A stretch of 64,000 bases of DNA from the NCBI RefSeq assembly GCF_007655005.1, contig NZ_SZVW01000009.1, positions 124,001 through 188,000 on the forward strand. The letters run 5' to 3'. This DNA comes from Streptomyces tibetensis (lineage in GTDB: Bacteria > Actinomycetota > Actinomycetes > Streptomycetales > Streptomycetaceae). Numbering within the stretch: the stretch's first letter is position 1; each line of letters opens with the position of its first letter. This document shows positions 26,101-36,927 of this stretch, in pieces. Both the position numbers and the translations under genes were made by a program. The notes below the pieces were generated by a model. It searched no databases, had not been told where the DNA came from, and saw only the letters and a program-made list of their open reading frames with translations.

Positions 26101-26127
26101 AAAGGGTGGCACTGAGTGCCACCCTTT
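26101..26127. terminator. 27-bp palindrome, terminator or operator
   Basis: Perfect 12-bp arms around TGA; the stem begins AAAGGGTGGCAC and ends in its complement with TTT, then TGATCGTT. It lies 127 nt after the ROK stop. The T-ending arm suits termination; the symmetric core GGCACTGAGTGCC would also suit a dimeric repressor. Confidence 0.55.
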
Positions 26128-26306
26128 GATCGTTCATCGAGCGAAATCAAATGTGCGGAATCTCTGCTCACATGAGCGCTCGGAGGGGTCCAGGAAGGCT
26201 CTTGCGTTCAAGAAATGAAAACATGCGGCTGCGATCGCTTGCTCAGCCTTGACTTTCGATCCGCTGGCGGACGAGTGGTTACAGGCGCATGACGCACAAG
26301 TGGACG

Positions 26307-26352
26307 TACCCAGACGCCTTTGATCTGGGTATGTTCCTGCCCGTCAGGGCAG
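26307..26352 (+). promoter_or_regulatory. Structured ppdK leader
   Basis: Two hairpins in a row: TACCCAGA / TCTGGGTA with a 9-nt loop (26307-26331) and CTGCCC / GGGCAG with a 4-nt loop (26337-26352), ending 28 nt before the ppdK start. They do not match a riboswitch class I know. Confidence 0.4.
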
Positions 26353-26380
26353 CCACCGCGTCCTCGAGGAGTCGAGACCC

Positions 26381-29128
<2,748 letters not shown>

Positions 29129-29203
29129 CCCGGGGGTGGAGAACCCGGAGCCGTCGGCGGTCCCCGACCCTCACCGATCGCGGCGGCTCCGGAGCACGAG
29201 ACG

Positions 29204-29237
29204 AAGGGGCGGCACCTGTGCGGAGGTGCCGCCCCTT
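29204..29237. terminator. Bidirectional terminator, ppdK and Nudix gene
   Basis: Perfect 14-bp arms (29204-29217 and 29224-29237) beginning AAGG and ending CCTT, with a 6-nt loop. Being symmetric it can end both the ppdK and the convergent Nudix transcript (stop at 29250). Confidence 0.8.
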
Positions 29238-29249
29238 CGGCGTCCCCGC

Positions 29250-29768
29250 CTAGCCGGCGAGCCCTTCCCGCAGGCATACGACGCTGCCGGTCCGGGCCGC
29301 GTCCAGCAGCGCGGTGAGGGTGGGCAGCCCCGTCGCCAGCGGGGTGGATTCCAGGTCGGCGAGGGCGAAGAAGCCGTGGTGGTCGTGCTCCGAGCTGCGC
29401 CGGACGGGCTGCCCGGCCGGGAGCCGGCCACCGTGGAAGTAGAAGTCGATCACCGGTCCCGTCTCCAGCACATCGGCCCGGTGGTCGTACCCGAGGAACC
29501 GCAGGTCCTCTTCCAGGGTGATGCCGGTCTCCTCGTGCAGCTCCCGGCGCGCGGCCCCGACGGGGTCCTCACCGTGGTCGAGCATGCCGCCCGGCAGCCC
29601 CCAGAGCCCGGCGGCGGGCAGGCCCCCGGCGTAGCGCAGCAGCAGGATCCGGTCCTCGGCGTCGAACAGCAGGACGCAGGACGCGACGATGGTCTGCGGC
29701 AATGTCCTGACCCACTCGGCACGGGGCAGCACACCCGGCGCGTCCGGTACGGGCACGGTCGTGTCCAC
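29250..29768 (-). CDS. Nudix hydrolase
   Basis: 172 residues. The Nudix box is complete at residues 61-83: G-x5-E-x7-RE-L-x-EE-x-GI (GMLDHGEDPVGAARRELHEE). The N-terminal part IVASCVLLFDAEDRILLLRYAGG forms the first strands. It cleaves a nucleoside diphosphate linked to another moiety, with Mg; candidates are damaged nucleotides or ADP-sugars, and nothing in the context decides. It is convergent with ppdK. Confidence 0.9.
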   Translation of the reverse strand: MDTTVPVPDAPGVLPRAEWVRTLPQTIVASCVLLFDAEDRILLLRYAGGLPAAGLWGLPGGMLDHGEDPVGAARRELHEETGITLEEDLRFLGYDHRADVLETGPVIDFYFHGGRLPAGQPVRRSSEHDHHGFFALADLESTPLATGLPTLTALLDAARTGSVVCLREGLAG

Positions 29769-29883
29769 GGTGGTGTTCCTTCCGTCGGCTGGACAGCCCG
29801 CTGCGAACTGCCCAACCGGTGGAACGGCCGGGCCCGCCGATGGTCACCGGCGGGTCCGGCTCAGGGGGCGCACGCGCCCCCCG

Positions 29884-31041
29884 TCACGAGCGGAACGGGC
29901 CCGTCACCTCGTAGGTGATGCCGCCCGAGGAGCTGCCGCTGGTGCCGCGCTGGCTGGAGAAGTAGAGGCGGGTGCCGTCCGGGGAGAAGGCCGGGCCGGT
30001 GATCTCCGAGGCGGACTGGCCGTCGACGCGCAGGAACGAGGCGACGACGTCGTCCGGGGTGATGACGCAGATCTCCATGGTGCCGCCGTCCTCGGCGACG
30101 AAGAGGTCGCCGGAGGAGGCGCCGGTGATGTTGTCGACGCCGGTGAGCGGGGCCGTGCCGTTGACGAGGGAGTCGTCGTAGGCCAGCTCGTAGGTGTCGT
30201 CGAGGAGGTTGAGCTGCCAGACGCGGTTGTCGCCCTTGGTGGTGAACCAGACCGTGTCGTTCGCGTAGTGGCAGCCCTCGCCGCCGTTGAAGGACTTCGA
30301 GCCGGATACCTGGGAGCGGGTGGCGGTGGGGGAGCCGTCCGGGTCGGGGATGTCGGCCCAGGTGAAGGAGCCGCTCGTGGCGCTGCCCGCGACCATGACC
30401 TGGAGTGTGCCGGACGACAGGTTGCCCCAGGTCGTCGGGACGAAGCGGTAGAAGCGGCCGTTCGTCTCGTCCTCCGTCAGGTAGATCACCCTGCGCACCG
30501 GGTCGGCGGCCGCCGCCTCGTGCTTGAAGCGGCCCATCGCCGCCCGCTGCACCGCCGCGTTCGTGCCCCACGGGTCGGTCTCGTAGACGTAGCCGAGGGA
30601 CACCTCCTCGCAGGACAGCCAGGTGTTCCACGGGGTCTTGCCGCCCGCGCAGTTCTGCCGGGTGCCGGAGAGGATGCGGTACGCGCCGGTGATCGCGCCC
30701 GTCGACGAGAACCTCACCGCGCTCGCGCCGCCCGAGGGATTGATCTCGGAGTTGGAGACATAGATCCAGCCCGTGCCGTCGGCGTAACAGGCGCCGCCGT
30801 CCGGGGCGTTGTGCCAGGTGTACGACGTGCTCCCGACCCGCTGGCCCGACCGGGCGATCACCCGGCTCGTGAAACCGGCGGGGAGTCTGATGCCGTTGGC
30901 GTCCGGGGAGCCCAGCGGCCCGTAGGGGCCGGTGCCGGGCTGGGCCGGGGCCGCGTAGGCGGCGCCGCGCCAGAGGGTTCCGCCCAGAGCGGCCGACGCG
31001 CCACCGAGGACGGCCGCACGCAGGAGGTGACGACGTTCCAC
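29884..31041 (-). CDS. Tat-exported PhoX/DUF839-like protein
   Basis: About 385 residues. The N-terminus has a twin-arginine signal (ERRHLLRAAVLGGASAALGG, cleavage near AYAAP). The mature part is a beta-propeller with DUF839 (alkaline phosphatase PhoX) features: WLSCEEVSLGYVYETDP, GRFKHEAAAADPVRRVIYLTEDETNGRFYRFVP and NGGEGCHYANDTVWFTTKGD. PhoX enzymes are calcium-dependent phosphatases that fold before export. The size is smaller than classic PhoX and enzymatic activity is not certain. GTG 31041 has a GGAG site five bases upstream; GTG 31047 overlaps that site and is less likely. It follows the two-component genes in the same direction after a 300-nt gap. Confidence 0.82.
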   Translation of the reverse strand: MERRHLLRAAVLGGASAALGGTLWRGAAYAAPAQPGTGPYGPLGSPDANGIRLPAGFTSRVIARSGQRVGSTSYTWHNAPDGGACYADGTGWIYVSNSEINPSGGASAVRFSSTGAITGAYRILSGTRQNCAGGKTPWNTWLSCEEVSLGYVYETDPWGTNAAVQRAAMGRFKHEAAAADPVRRVIYLTEDETNGRFYRFVPTTWGNLSSGTLQVMVAGSATSGSFTWADIPDPDGSPTATRSQVSGSKSFNGGEGCHYANDTVWFTTKGDNRVWQLNLLDDTYELAYDDSLVNGTAPLTGVDNITGASSGDLFVAEDGGTMEICVITPDDVVASFLRVDGQSASEITGPAFSPDGTRLYFSSQRGTSGSSSGGITYEVTGPFRS

Positions 31042-31343
31042 TCTCACTCCAAGGGTGCCGTACCGCCCTGCCGTCGGTCGACGGCAGGGTCGTGCGTGGG
31101 GGAGGCGGGAAGGACGCTAAGGGAGCCGGATTGACGGGACATGGACAACTCGTGGCCGTGGGGCGGCAGGCGCGCGCCGCCGGTGCTGCCTGCACCGCGT
31201 GCTGTTCGTCGCACCTGTGCTGTTCGTGGCGCTGTGCTGTGTGCTGTTCGTGGCGTCTGCGGTGTGTGCTGGTAGTGGCGTCTGCGCTGCGTGCTGCACG
31301 TGCCGCCTGTGCTGCTCGCTGCCTCTGCCTCTGCTGCCTCTGC
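31042..31343. other. Gap with hairpin and repetitive stretch
   Basis: No gene seen. At 31066-31089 lies a hairpin with perfect 11-bp arms (CCCTGCCGTCG) and a 2-nt loop, in the PhoX leader. From about 31190 to 31340 the sequence is made of degenerate repeats of GTGCTGTTCGTGGC and GCTGCCTCTGCC, with no reading frame that resembles a protein. Confidence 0.6.
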
Positions 31344-32831
31344 CTACGCCGGCAGTGCCGGTGCCTGACGTCTCGGCCTCCTCGGGCGGTCGCCGCCCGG
31401 CCCCGGACCGGCCTCGCCCGACGGCCGCGCGGACGGCAGCCGGATCACCACGTCCAGGCCGCCGGTCGCCGCCGCGCGCAGCACCGCCTCGCCGCCGCTG
31501 GCGAGGGCGAGGCGCTGCACCAGGGCGAGACCGAGTCCCGTACCGCCCTTGGGCGCGCCCGGGGCGCGCCAGAAACGGTCGAAGGCGCGCGTCCGCTGCT
31601 CCTCCGTCATGCCCGGGCCCTCGTCGGTGACGTGCAGGTCGACCCAGCGGGGCCTGCCGTCACGCAACGCCCGCCGCGGCGGGGCCGGCAACCGCAGCTC
31701 GATGGTGACGGTGCTGCCCGCCGGGGACGCCCGCAGGGCGTTGGACAGCAGGTTGTCCATGATCTGCTCGACGGCCCCGGGCACCGCGAGCACCGGGCCC
31801 ACGCTCCCCGCGAAGAGCACGAGGGAGACGCCCTCCCGCGCGAACAGGGGCTGCCACGTCCGGTGCCGCTCCGCGCAGACCGTGCCCAGGTCGACGGTGG
31901 CGGGAATGGCGGCGTGCTCCTCCAGCCGGGCCATGGCCAGCAGGTGCTCGACCATCCGGGCCAGCCGGTCCGTCTCCGTGACGGCGGCGGTGAGGCTGCC
32001 CCGGGCCCGGGCGGCGATGTCCGGCTCCAGGTTCTCCAGGCGCAGCCGCAGCGCCGCCAGGGGCGTCTTCAGCTGGTGCGAGGCCTCGCCGGCGAACGCC
32101 CGCTGGGACGCCAGCAGATGGGCGAGCCGGGCAGCGGTGTGGTTGAAGGCGGCGGCCAGACTGCGGACCTCCGGCGGCCCCTTCGTGACCGTCACCGGGG
32201 CGAACCGGCCATCGTCGGCCAAGTCGTGCGTGGCCTGCTCCAGTTCGCGGATGGGGCGGCCCGCCCAGCGGGCGAACGCGAACCCGACCACGGCGACCGC
32301 CGTCAGCACGGCCAGTCCGCCCAGCACCAACAGCAGCCACACATGGTGGACACGCTCGTGCACCGTCCGGGTGGGCACCGTCAGCCACACCGCGCCGACC
32401 GGCCGCGCCTCCTGGCCGACCGGCGCGGCCACGGACAGATACTCGACCCCGCCGATCGTGGAGGTACGCACGTCCACCGTCGACGTGCCCCGCAGCGCGG
32501 CCGCGATGCCCGGCCGCGCGGCCAGGCCGCCAAAGACCCCGGCGTCCACCGGGTGCGAGGTGGCGAGCGGCGCGCCCCGGACGTCGACGATCACCACCTT
32601 CCCGCCGATGCGCTCCGCGCAGTGCGCCACCCGCGTGGGCAGGTCCCGCTCGGCCCGCCCCGCCGCGAGGGACAGCGCGGCGTACGCGGAGACCGACTCG
32701 GCCTCGTCCTTCGCCGCGTTGACGACCCGCTCCCGCTCGCCGCGCGAGTAGACGAAGCCCAGCGGGATCTCCAGGCAGAGCAGCACCAGCGCCGCGAGGC
32801 TGAGGTAGCTGAGCAGCAGCCGACGGGTCAC
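31344..32831 (-). CDS. Sensor histidine kinase (TctE/QseC type)
   Basis: 495 residues from GTG 32831, which overlaps the response-regulator stop (GTGA). Membrane segment 1 at 7-27, an outer sensor domain of about 135 residues of the 2CSK_N/TctE kind, membrane segment 2 at 164-187, HAMP, then HisKA with His252 (GEASHQLKTPLAAL), the N box DNLLSNALRA, G1 DEGPGM and G2 GGTGLGLAL. It phosphorylates the partner regulator in response to an external signal not named by the sequence. The C-terminal tail is Pro/Arg-rich. Confidence 0.93.
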   Translation of the reverse strand: MTRRLLLSYLSLAALVLLCLEIPLGFVYSRGERERVVNAAKDEAESVSAYAALSLAAGRAERDLPTRVAHCAERIGGKVVIVDVRGAPLATSHPVDAGVFGGLAARPGIAAALRGTSTVDVRTSTIGGVEYLSVAAPVGQEARPVGAVWLTVPTRTVHERVHHVWLLLVLGGLAVLTAVAVVGFAFARWAGRPIRELEQATHDLADDGRFAPVTVTKGPPEVRSLAAAFNHTAARLAHLLASQRAFAGEASHQLKTPLAALRLRLENLEPDIAARARGSLTAAVTETDRLARMVEHLLAMARLEEHAAIPATVDLGTVCAERHRTWQPLFAREGVSLVLFAGSVGPVLAVPGAVEQIMDNLLSNALRASPAGSTVTIELRLPAPPRRALRDGRPRWVDLHVTDEGPGMTEEQRTRAFDRFWRAPGAPKGGTGLGLALVQRLALASGGEAVLRAAATGGLDVVIRLPSARPSGEAGPGPGGDRPRRPRRQAPALPA

Positions 32832-33691
32832 GGAGAGGCCACCTGCGCGGTCGGCCCCGTGTGCGCCGACAGCCGGAACCCGACGCCCCGCAGCGTCCTG
32901 ATCCACGCCGGGTGCCCCAGCTTGCGGCGCAGCGCGGCCACATGGACGTCCAGGGTCTTGGTCGGTCCGTCGTAGTGCGGGTCCCAGACGCGGTCGAGGA
33001 TCTGCTGCCGCGAGTACACCGCGCCCGGGTCCTCGCTGAGCAGCGCCAGCAGGTCGAACTCCTTGGGCGTGAGCAGGACGGGGGCGTCACCGACCCAGAC
33101 CTGGCGGGTACGGCGGTCCACGACGAGTGGGCCGGGGTCGTGCGGCGGGTCGGGGGCGGGGTCGTACGAGGTGGTCGCGGGAGCTTCGTAGGACAGCGCC
33201 GGGGCCGGTCCGGGGGCGGACGCCGGAGCCAGCTCGTACGGCGGCGGCTCGGGGGTGCCCCGCGTGCCCGGAGCAGGACCGGTGGCCTCGGGAAACGCCT
33301 GGTGGGTGCGTTGGGTGCGTTGGGTGCGTTGGGTGCGTTGGGTGCGGCGGGTCACGGCACGGACCCGGGCGACCAGTTCGCGCACGCTGAAAGGTTTCGC
33401 CAGGTAGTCGTCGGCGCCCAGCTCCAGCCCCAGGACGCGGTCGGCCTCCTCGCCGCGTGCGCTGAGGATGACGATGGGTACGTCCGAGACCTGCCGGATG
33501 CCGCGGCAGACATCGATGCCGTCCATGTCCGGCAGCCCCAGGTCGAGCAGGACCACGTCGTTGTAAGGGCCTCTCAGGCCGTCCGTCCCGGTGGCGACGT
33601 GGTCGACCGTCAGCCCGAAGTGGCCGAGCCCTTCGGTGAGCGGCTCGGCGATCGTCTCGTCGTCTTCGATGAGCAGCACTCGTAGGCCCAT
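32828..33691 (-). CDS. Response regulator (OmpR family) with repeat linker
   Basis: 287 residues. Receiver domain 1-118 with acidic pocket D10/D11, phosphoacceptor Asp50 (VVLLDLGLPDMDG) and the AKPF lysine. The C-terminal winged helix begins near LVVDRRTRQVWVG and shows LLTPKEFDLLALLSEDPGAVYSR and TLDVHVAALRRKLG. Between them lies a linker of about 75 residues, several times the usual length: a TQR-TQR-TQR repeat encoded by a 9-bp tandem repeat, then a Pro/Ala-rich stretch. It is translated with the kinase and likely controls nearby genes, perhaps the PhoX-like one or its own operon. Confidence 0.93.
   Translation of the reverse strand: MGLRVLLIEDDETIAEPLTEGLGHFGLTVDHVATGTDGLRGPYNDVVLLDLGLPDMDGIDVCRGIRQVSDVPIVILSARGEEADRVLGLELGADDYLAKPFSVRELVARVRAVTRRTQRTQRTQRTQRTHQAFPEATGPAPGTRGTPEPPPYELAPASAPGPAPALSYEAPATTSYDPAPDPPHDPGPLVVDRRTRQVWVGDAPVLLTPKEFDLLALLSEDPGAVYSRQQILDRVWDPHYDGPTKTLDVHVAALRRKLGHPAWIRTLRGVGFRLSAHTGPTAQVASP
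33305..33349. repeat. Five perfect 9-bp tandem repeats in a coding linker
   Basis: GGGTGCGTT is repeated five times without error, followed by a sixth imperfect unit. On the coding strand it encodes Thr-Gln-Arg units in the response-regulator linker. A 9-bp unit changes length without breaking the frame. Confidence 0.9.
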
Positions 33692-33908
33692 ACGTCCTGT
33701 CTCTCCGTGAAACCGGCATGAATCCGCGCAGCGTCAATTCGTATTCCCTGCCGCGGAGTTCACACGCTACAAGAAGACGCCAGGTCTGGGAACGGGGGCA
33801 AAGAATGTTCAATTACTGTCCGGGCTCTGTACTTTGCTTAACCTTCCTCTGTAGGTGCGCGGTCTACGGTGGGGCGCATCGGATGAACACCCAGCTCAGG
33901 AGAGTGTG

Positions 33909-34514
33909 TTGAAGGCTTTGCTGGACCGTGCCCGTGCGTTCAGGACGCGCCCCGATTTCGACAGCGGCGAATTCCGGAAACTGGCTGAAGGGCAATATCC
34001 GGAGGTGTTGTTCATTACCTGCTCGGACTCGCGGGTCATCCCCGCGCTGATCACGGGTGCGCGACCCGGGGAGATATTCGAGCTCCGGAACGCGGGAAAT
34101 ATCGTGCCGCCCTACGGACGGCCCGGGGCCTGTGGGGAGGCGGCCACCATCGAGTACGCGCTGGAGGTGCTCGGGGTTCAGGACATCGTGGTGTGCGGTC
34201 ACTCACACTGCGGTGCGATGGGGGCGCTGAAGTCCGGCGGCGACCTGTCGGCACTGCCCGGCGTGGACGCCTGGCTGCGCATCGCCCGCCCGGAGCTGAC
34301 CTCCGTACTGGAGACCGCGCCGGACGACCCGTCCCTGCCGGAGGTCTCCCAGGGCAACGTGGTCAACCAGCTGACGGCACTGCGGAGTTACCCCGTGGTG
34401 CGGCAACGTCTCGACTCGGGCCGGCTCCGGCTGCACGGCTGGTACTACGAGGTCGACACCGGCTTCGTGTACGAACTCGGCGACGACGGCGACTTCCGGG
34501 TGCACGCCGCGTGA
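33909..34514 (+). CDS. Beta-carbonic anhydrase
   Basis: 201 residues from TTG 33909, placed 6 nt after an AGGAG site; GTG 33906 is close behind. The zinc ligands are C38 (ITCSDSR), H98 and C101 (CGHSHCG), with the Asp40-Arg42 dyad of the active site. It interconverts carbon dioxide and bicarbonate. Its stop overlaps the start of a SulP transporter gene (GTGA), so enzyme and transporter are made together, which points to bicarbonate supply. Confidence 0.93.
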   Translation: MKALLDRARAFRTRPDFDSGEFRKLAEGQYPEVLFITCSDSRVIPALITGARPGEIFELRNAGNIVPPYGRPGACGEAATIEYALEVLGVQDIVVCGHSHCGAMGALKSGGDLSALPGVDAWLRIARPELTSVLETAPDDPSLPEVSQGNVVNQLTALRSYPVVRQRLDSGRLRLHGWYYEVDTGFVYELGDDGDFRVHAA

Positions 34515-36730
34515 GCGGGGCGCATGCGCGGGGGCGGACCTGGGGAGGCCCGGGGGGCGGGCGATACGGGGAGCCGTCGGGTGGGGGGCCGGTCGGGGAT
34601 TCGGGGGGCTGGTCGGACGCAGGTCCGGTGGGGGACGGGCGGGGCTGGTCGGGCGCAGGTCCGGTGGGGGACGGGCGGGGCTGGTGGGGCGCAGGTCCGG
34701 TGGGGGACGGGCGGGGCTGGTCGGGCGCAGGTCCGGTGGGGGACGGGCGGGGCTGGTCGGATGCAGGTCCGGTGAGGGAGGGGCAGGCCTGGTCGGATGG
34801 GGATCTTCCCGGTCGTCCGGATGCCGCCGGTCGCTCCACCACCCCCGGCGGCCCGGGCAGCGCGGGCGGCGGTGCGCTCGGTGGGCTGGTCCGTGGCCTG
34901 GTGAGTGGTGCCAAGGGCGGTGGAGGCAAGGGGAGCGCGAGGGGCGACGTCGTCACCGACATCACCGCCTCCCTCGTCGTCTTCCTCGTCGCCCTGCCGC
35001 TGTGCATCGGTGTCGCCGTCGCCTCGGGCGTCCCCGCCGAACTCGGCATCATCTCCGGGGTGATCGGCGGCCTTGTCGTCGGCGCGGTCCGGGGCAGCAC
35101 GCTCCAGGTCAGCGGCCCGGCCGCGGGGCTCGCCGCGCTGGTCGCGGAGACCGTCGCCGAGGTCGGCGTGGCCATGCTCGGCGTGATCGTGCTGTTCGCC
35201 GGCATCCTCCAGATCATCCTGGGACTGGTACGCCTCGGCCGGATGTTCCAGGCCATCTCCGTCGCCGTCGTCCAGGGCATGCTCGCCGGCATCGGCGTAC
35301 CGCTGATGTTCAGCCAGGCCTACCCGATGGCCGACGCCAAGGCCCCCGGCACCCCGATCGAGAACATGGCCGGGATCCCCGGGCTGCTGACCGGCATCCT
35401 GACCGACCCGCAGGCGCTGATCGCCACCCTGCTCGGCGTCGTCACGATCGTGCTCAGCTTCGTCTGGAAGAAGGTGCCCGGACCGGCCGGGAAGATCCCC
35501 GCCGCCCTGGTCGCCGTGGGCATCGGCGTGCTCGTCGCTGCACTGCCCGGCGTGGACGTGAAGACGCTCCAGGTGGGCAACCTGCTCAACTCGGTGGACG
35601 TGCCGGGGGCCGGGCAGTTCGCGGGACTCGCCGACGGGACGATCATCACCGCCATCCTCACCTTCACGGTCATCGCGTCCGCGGAGAGCCTGTTCACGGC
35701 CGCCGCCGTGGACCGGATGCACAGCGGGCCGCGCACCCGCTACAACACCGAGCTGATCGCGCAGGGCGCCGGCAACACCGTCGCGGGCCTCCTGGGCGCG
35801 CTCCCCATCACCGCGGTGGTGGCGCGCAGTTCGGCCAACGTCCAGGCCGGGGCCAGGACCCGGCTCTCCCGCACCCTGCACGGCCTGTGGCTGCTCGCGT
35901 TCGCGCTGCTGCTGCCGCAGGTGCTCGCGCTGATCCCGATCTCCGTGCTGGCCGGCGTCCTCGTGCACAGCGGCTGGAAGCTGTTCGGGCCCGCCGAGTT
36001 CCCGAAGATGTGGCGGCAGGACCGGGGCGAGTTCGCGGTGATGACGATGACCATGCTGGTCATCGTGGCGACGGCGCTGCTGGAGGGCGTGCTGTTCGGT
36101 CTCGCCGCCGGGATCGTGCTGGCCGCGCTGCGCATGTCGCAGACCGTGATCCGCCAGCACGTCGAGCAGGACACGGCGAAGGTCGTCATGGCGGGCAACG
36201 CCACGTTCCTGCGGCTGCCGAAGGTGATCGACGCGCTGGAGGCGGCCGCCGCGTCCGGGAAGCCGCGGATCCGGCTCGACCTGACCGGTGTGACCCACCT
36301 GGACCACGCCTGCCGCAACCAGGTCGAGGAGTTCACCGCCCAGCAGCGGGGACTGGGGCTGCGGGTGGAGCTGCTGATGCCGGGGGAGGCGAAGCCGGCC
36401 GGTTCCGGGACGCCCGCCTTCGAGGCTCCGGCCACGGCGCCACTGCCCAGGCGCCCGGTTCCCACCGCGCAGGAGGAGGCCGGGCCGTCGCCCTGGCCCA
36501 TCGCGCAGGAGGAGGCCGGGCGGTCGCCCTGGCCCATCGCGCAGGAGGGGGCGGCCGGGCCGTCACCCTGGCCCGCCGCGCAGGAGCAGGCGGCCGAACT
36601 GTCGACCCGGCCCACCGCGCCGGAGGAGGCGGCCGGGCCGTCGCCCTGGCCGACCGCCGACGCCGAGTGGTTCTACCTCGACACCCGGCCCCTGCCGGAG
36701 GAGCAGGCGCGCTCGCCCCTCGTGGGCTGA
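34511..36730 (+). CDS. SulP family anion (bicarbonate) transporter
   Basis: 739 residues from GTG 34511. Residues about 150-550 hold the SulP membrane part: GDVVTDITASLVVFLVALPLCIGVAVASG, then GSTLQVSGPAAGLAALV and SAESLFTAAAVDRM. A STAS-like domain follows (RLPKVIDALEAAAASGKPRIRLDLTGVTHLDHACRNQVEEF). Both ends are odd: residues 33-92 are five 12-residue repeats (GWSGAGPVGDGR), and about 653-715 are five 12-13-residue repeats (AQEEAGPSPWPI). These parts lie outside the membrane core and look fast-evolving. Together with carbonic anhydrase it likely imports bicarbonate, though sulfate is possible. A long hairpin follows the gene. Confidence 0.88.
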   Translation: MSGAHARGRTWGGPGGGRYGEPSGGGPVGDSGGWSDAGPVGDGRGWSGAGPVGDGRGWWGAGPVGDGRGWSGAGPVGDGRGWSDAGPVREGQAWSDGDLPGRPDAAGRSTTPGGPGSAGGGALGGLVRGLVSGAKGGGGKGSARGDVVTDITASLVVFLVALPLCIGVAVASGVPAELGIISGVIGGLVVGAVRGSTLQVSGPAAGLAALVAETVAEVGVAMLGVIVLFAGILQIILGLVRLGRMFQAISVAVVQGMLAGIGVPLMFSQAYPMADAKAPGTPIENMAGIPGLLTGILTDPQALIATLLGVVTIVLSFVWKKVPGPAGKIPAALVAVGIGVLVAALPGVDVKTLQVGNLLNSVDVPGAGQFAGLADGTIITAILTFTVIASAESLFTAAAVDRMHSGPRTRYNTELIAQGAGNTVAGLLGALPITAVVARSSANVQAGARTRLSRTLHGLWLLAFALLLPQVLALIPISVLAGVLVHSGWKLFGPAEFPKMWRQDRGEFAVMTMTMLVIVATALLEGVLFGLAAGIVLAALRMSQTVIRQHVEQDTAKVVMAGNATFLRLPKVIDALEAAAASGKPRIRLDLTGVTHLDHACRNQVEEFTAQQRGLGLRVELLMPGEAKPAGSGTPAFEAPATAPLPRRPVPTAQEEAGPSPWPIAQEEAGRSPWPIAQEGAAGPSPWPAAQEQAAELSTRPTAPEEAAGPSPWPTADAEWFYLDTRPLPEEQARSPLVG
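34607..34786. repeat. Five 36-bp tandem repeats, SulP N-terminus
   Basis: Five units starting at 34607, 34643, 34679, 34715 and 34751. Units 1-4 differ by one to a few bases; unit 5 is more diverged. Each encodes 12 residues rich in Gly, so the frame is kept. Confidence 0.9.
36467..36655. repeat. Five 36/39-bp coding repeats, SulP C-terminus
   Basis: Units at 36467, 36503 (36 bp each), 36539, 36578 and 36617 (39 bp each), encoding variants of AQEEAGPSPWPI. They follow the STAS domain. Confidence 0.85.
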
Positions 36731-36766
36731 CCCACCCGCGCGACCGGCGGCTGCCGCGGGACATGC

Positions 36767-36808
36767 CGCGGTGGCGTGCACACCCGAGTGGGCGTGCACG
36801 CCACCGCG
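36767..36808. terminator. Large hairpin after SulP gene
   Basis: Perfect 15-bp arms (36767-36781 and 36794-36808) with a 12-nt loop, between the SulP stop and the convergent SDR stop. It can serve transcripts from both sides. Confidence 0.75.
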
Positions 36809-36927
36809 TTCGCGTGCGGGGCCGGGACCACGACTTCGGTGACTGGCCCCACCGCGAAGGCGCCGCCGACGCCCCCCGCTCCCCGGCATGCGTCCACGAC
36901 GGCGCGGCCACCGGGCCCTGAACCGGC

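Larger units (their letters stand above)
25975..26380. other. 406-nt gap between ROK gene and ppdK
   Basis: No gene seen. It holds a 27-bp palindrome (26101-26127), a possible -35 element TTGACT at 26249-26254 without a convincing -10, and two small hairpins just before ppdK. The stretch is less GC-rich than its neighbours, as expected of a promoter region. Confidence 0.6.

Noticed and set aside
23161..26112. Upstream extension of the MGH1-like gene to 26112
   Set aside because: The extension runs through the divergent ROK gene on the other strand; GTG 24627 has a good ribosome site and family-like N-terminus.
26101..26127. Palindrome with GGCACT and AGTGCC as a heat-shock CIRCE element
   Set aside because: CIRCE is TTAGCACTC-n9-GAGTGCTAA; here the arms are separated by three bases only and the sequence differs.
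31190..31340. Open frame rich in Cys and Leu in the repetitive stretch
   Set aside because: Its Cys/Leu pattern comes from short DNA repeats of GTGCTG type; no start site or conserved motif.
34607..34786. Regular 36-bp repeats as a possible CRISPR array
   Set aside because: There are no distinct spacers, the units are contiguous and keep a reading frame; no cas gene is near.
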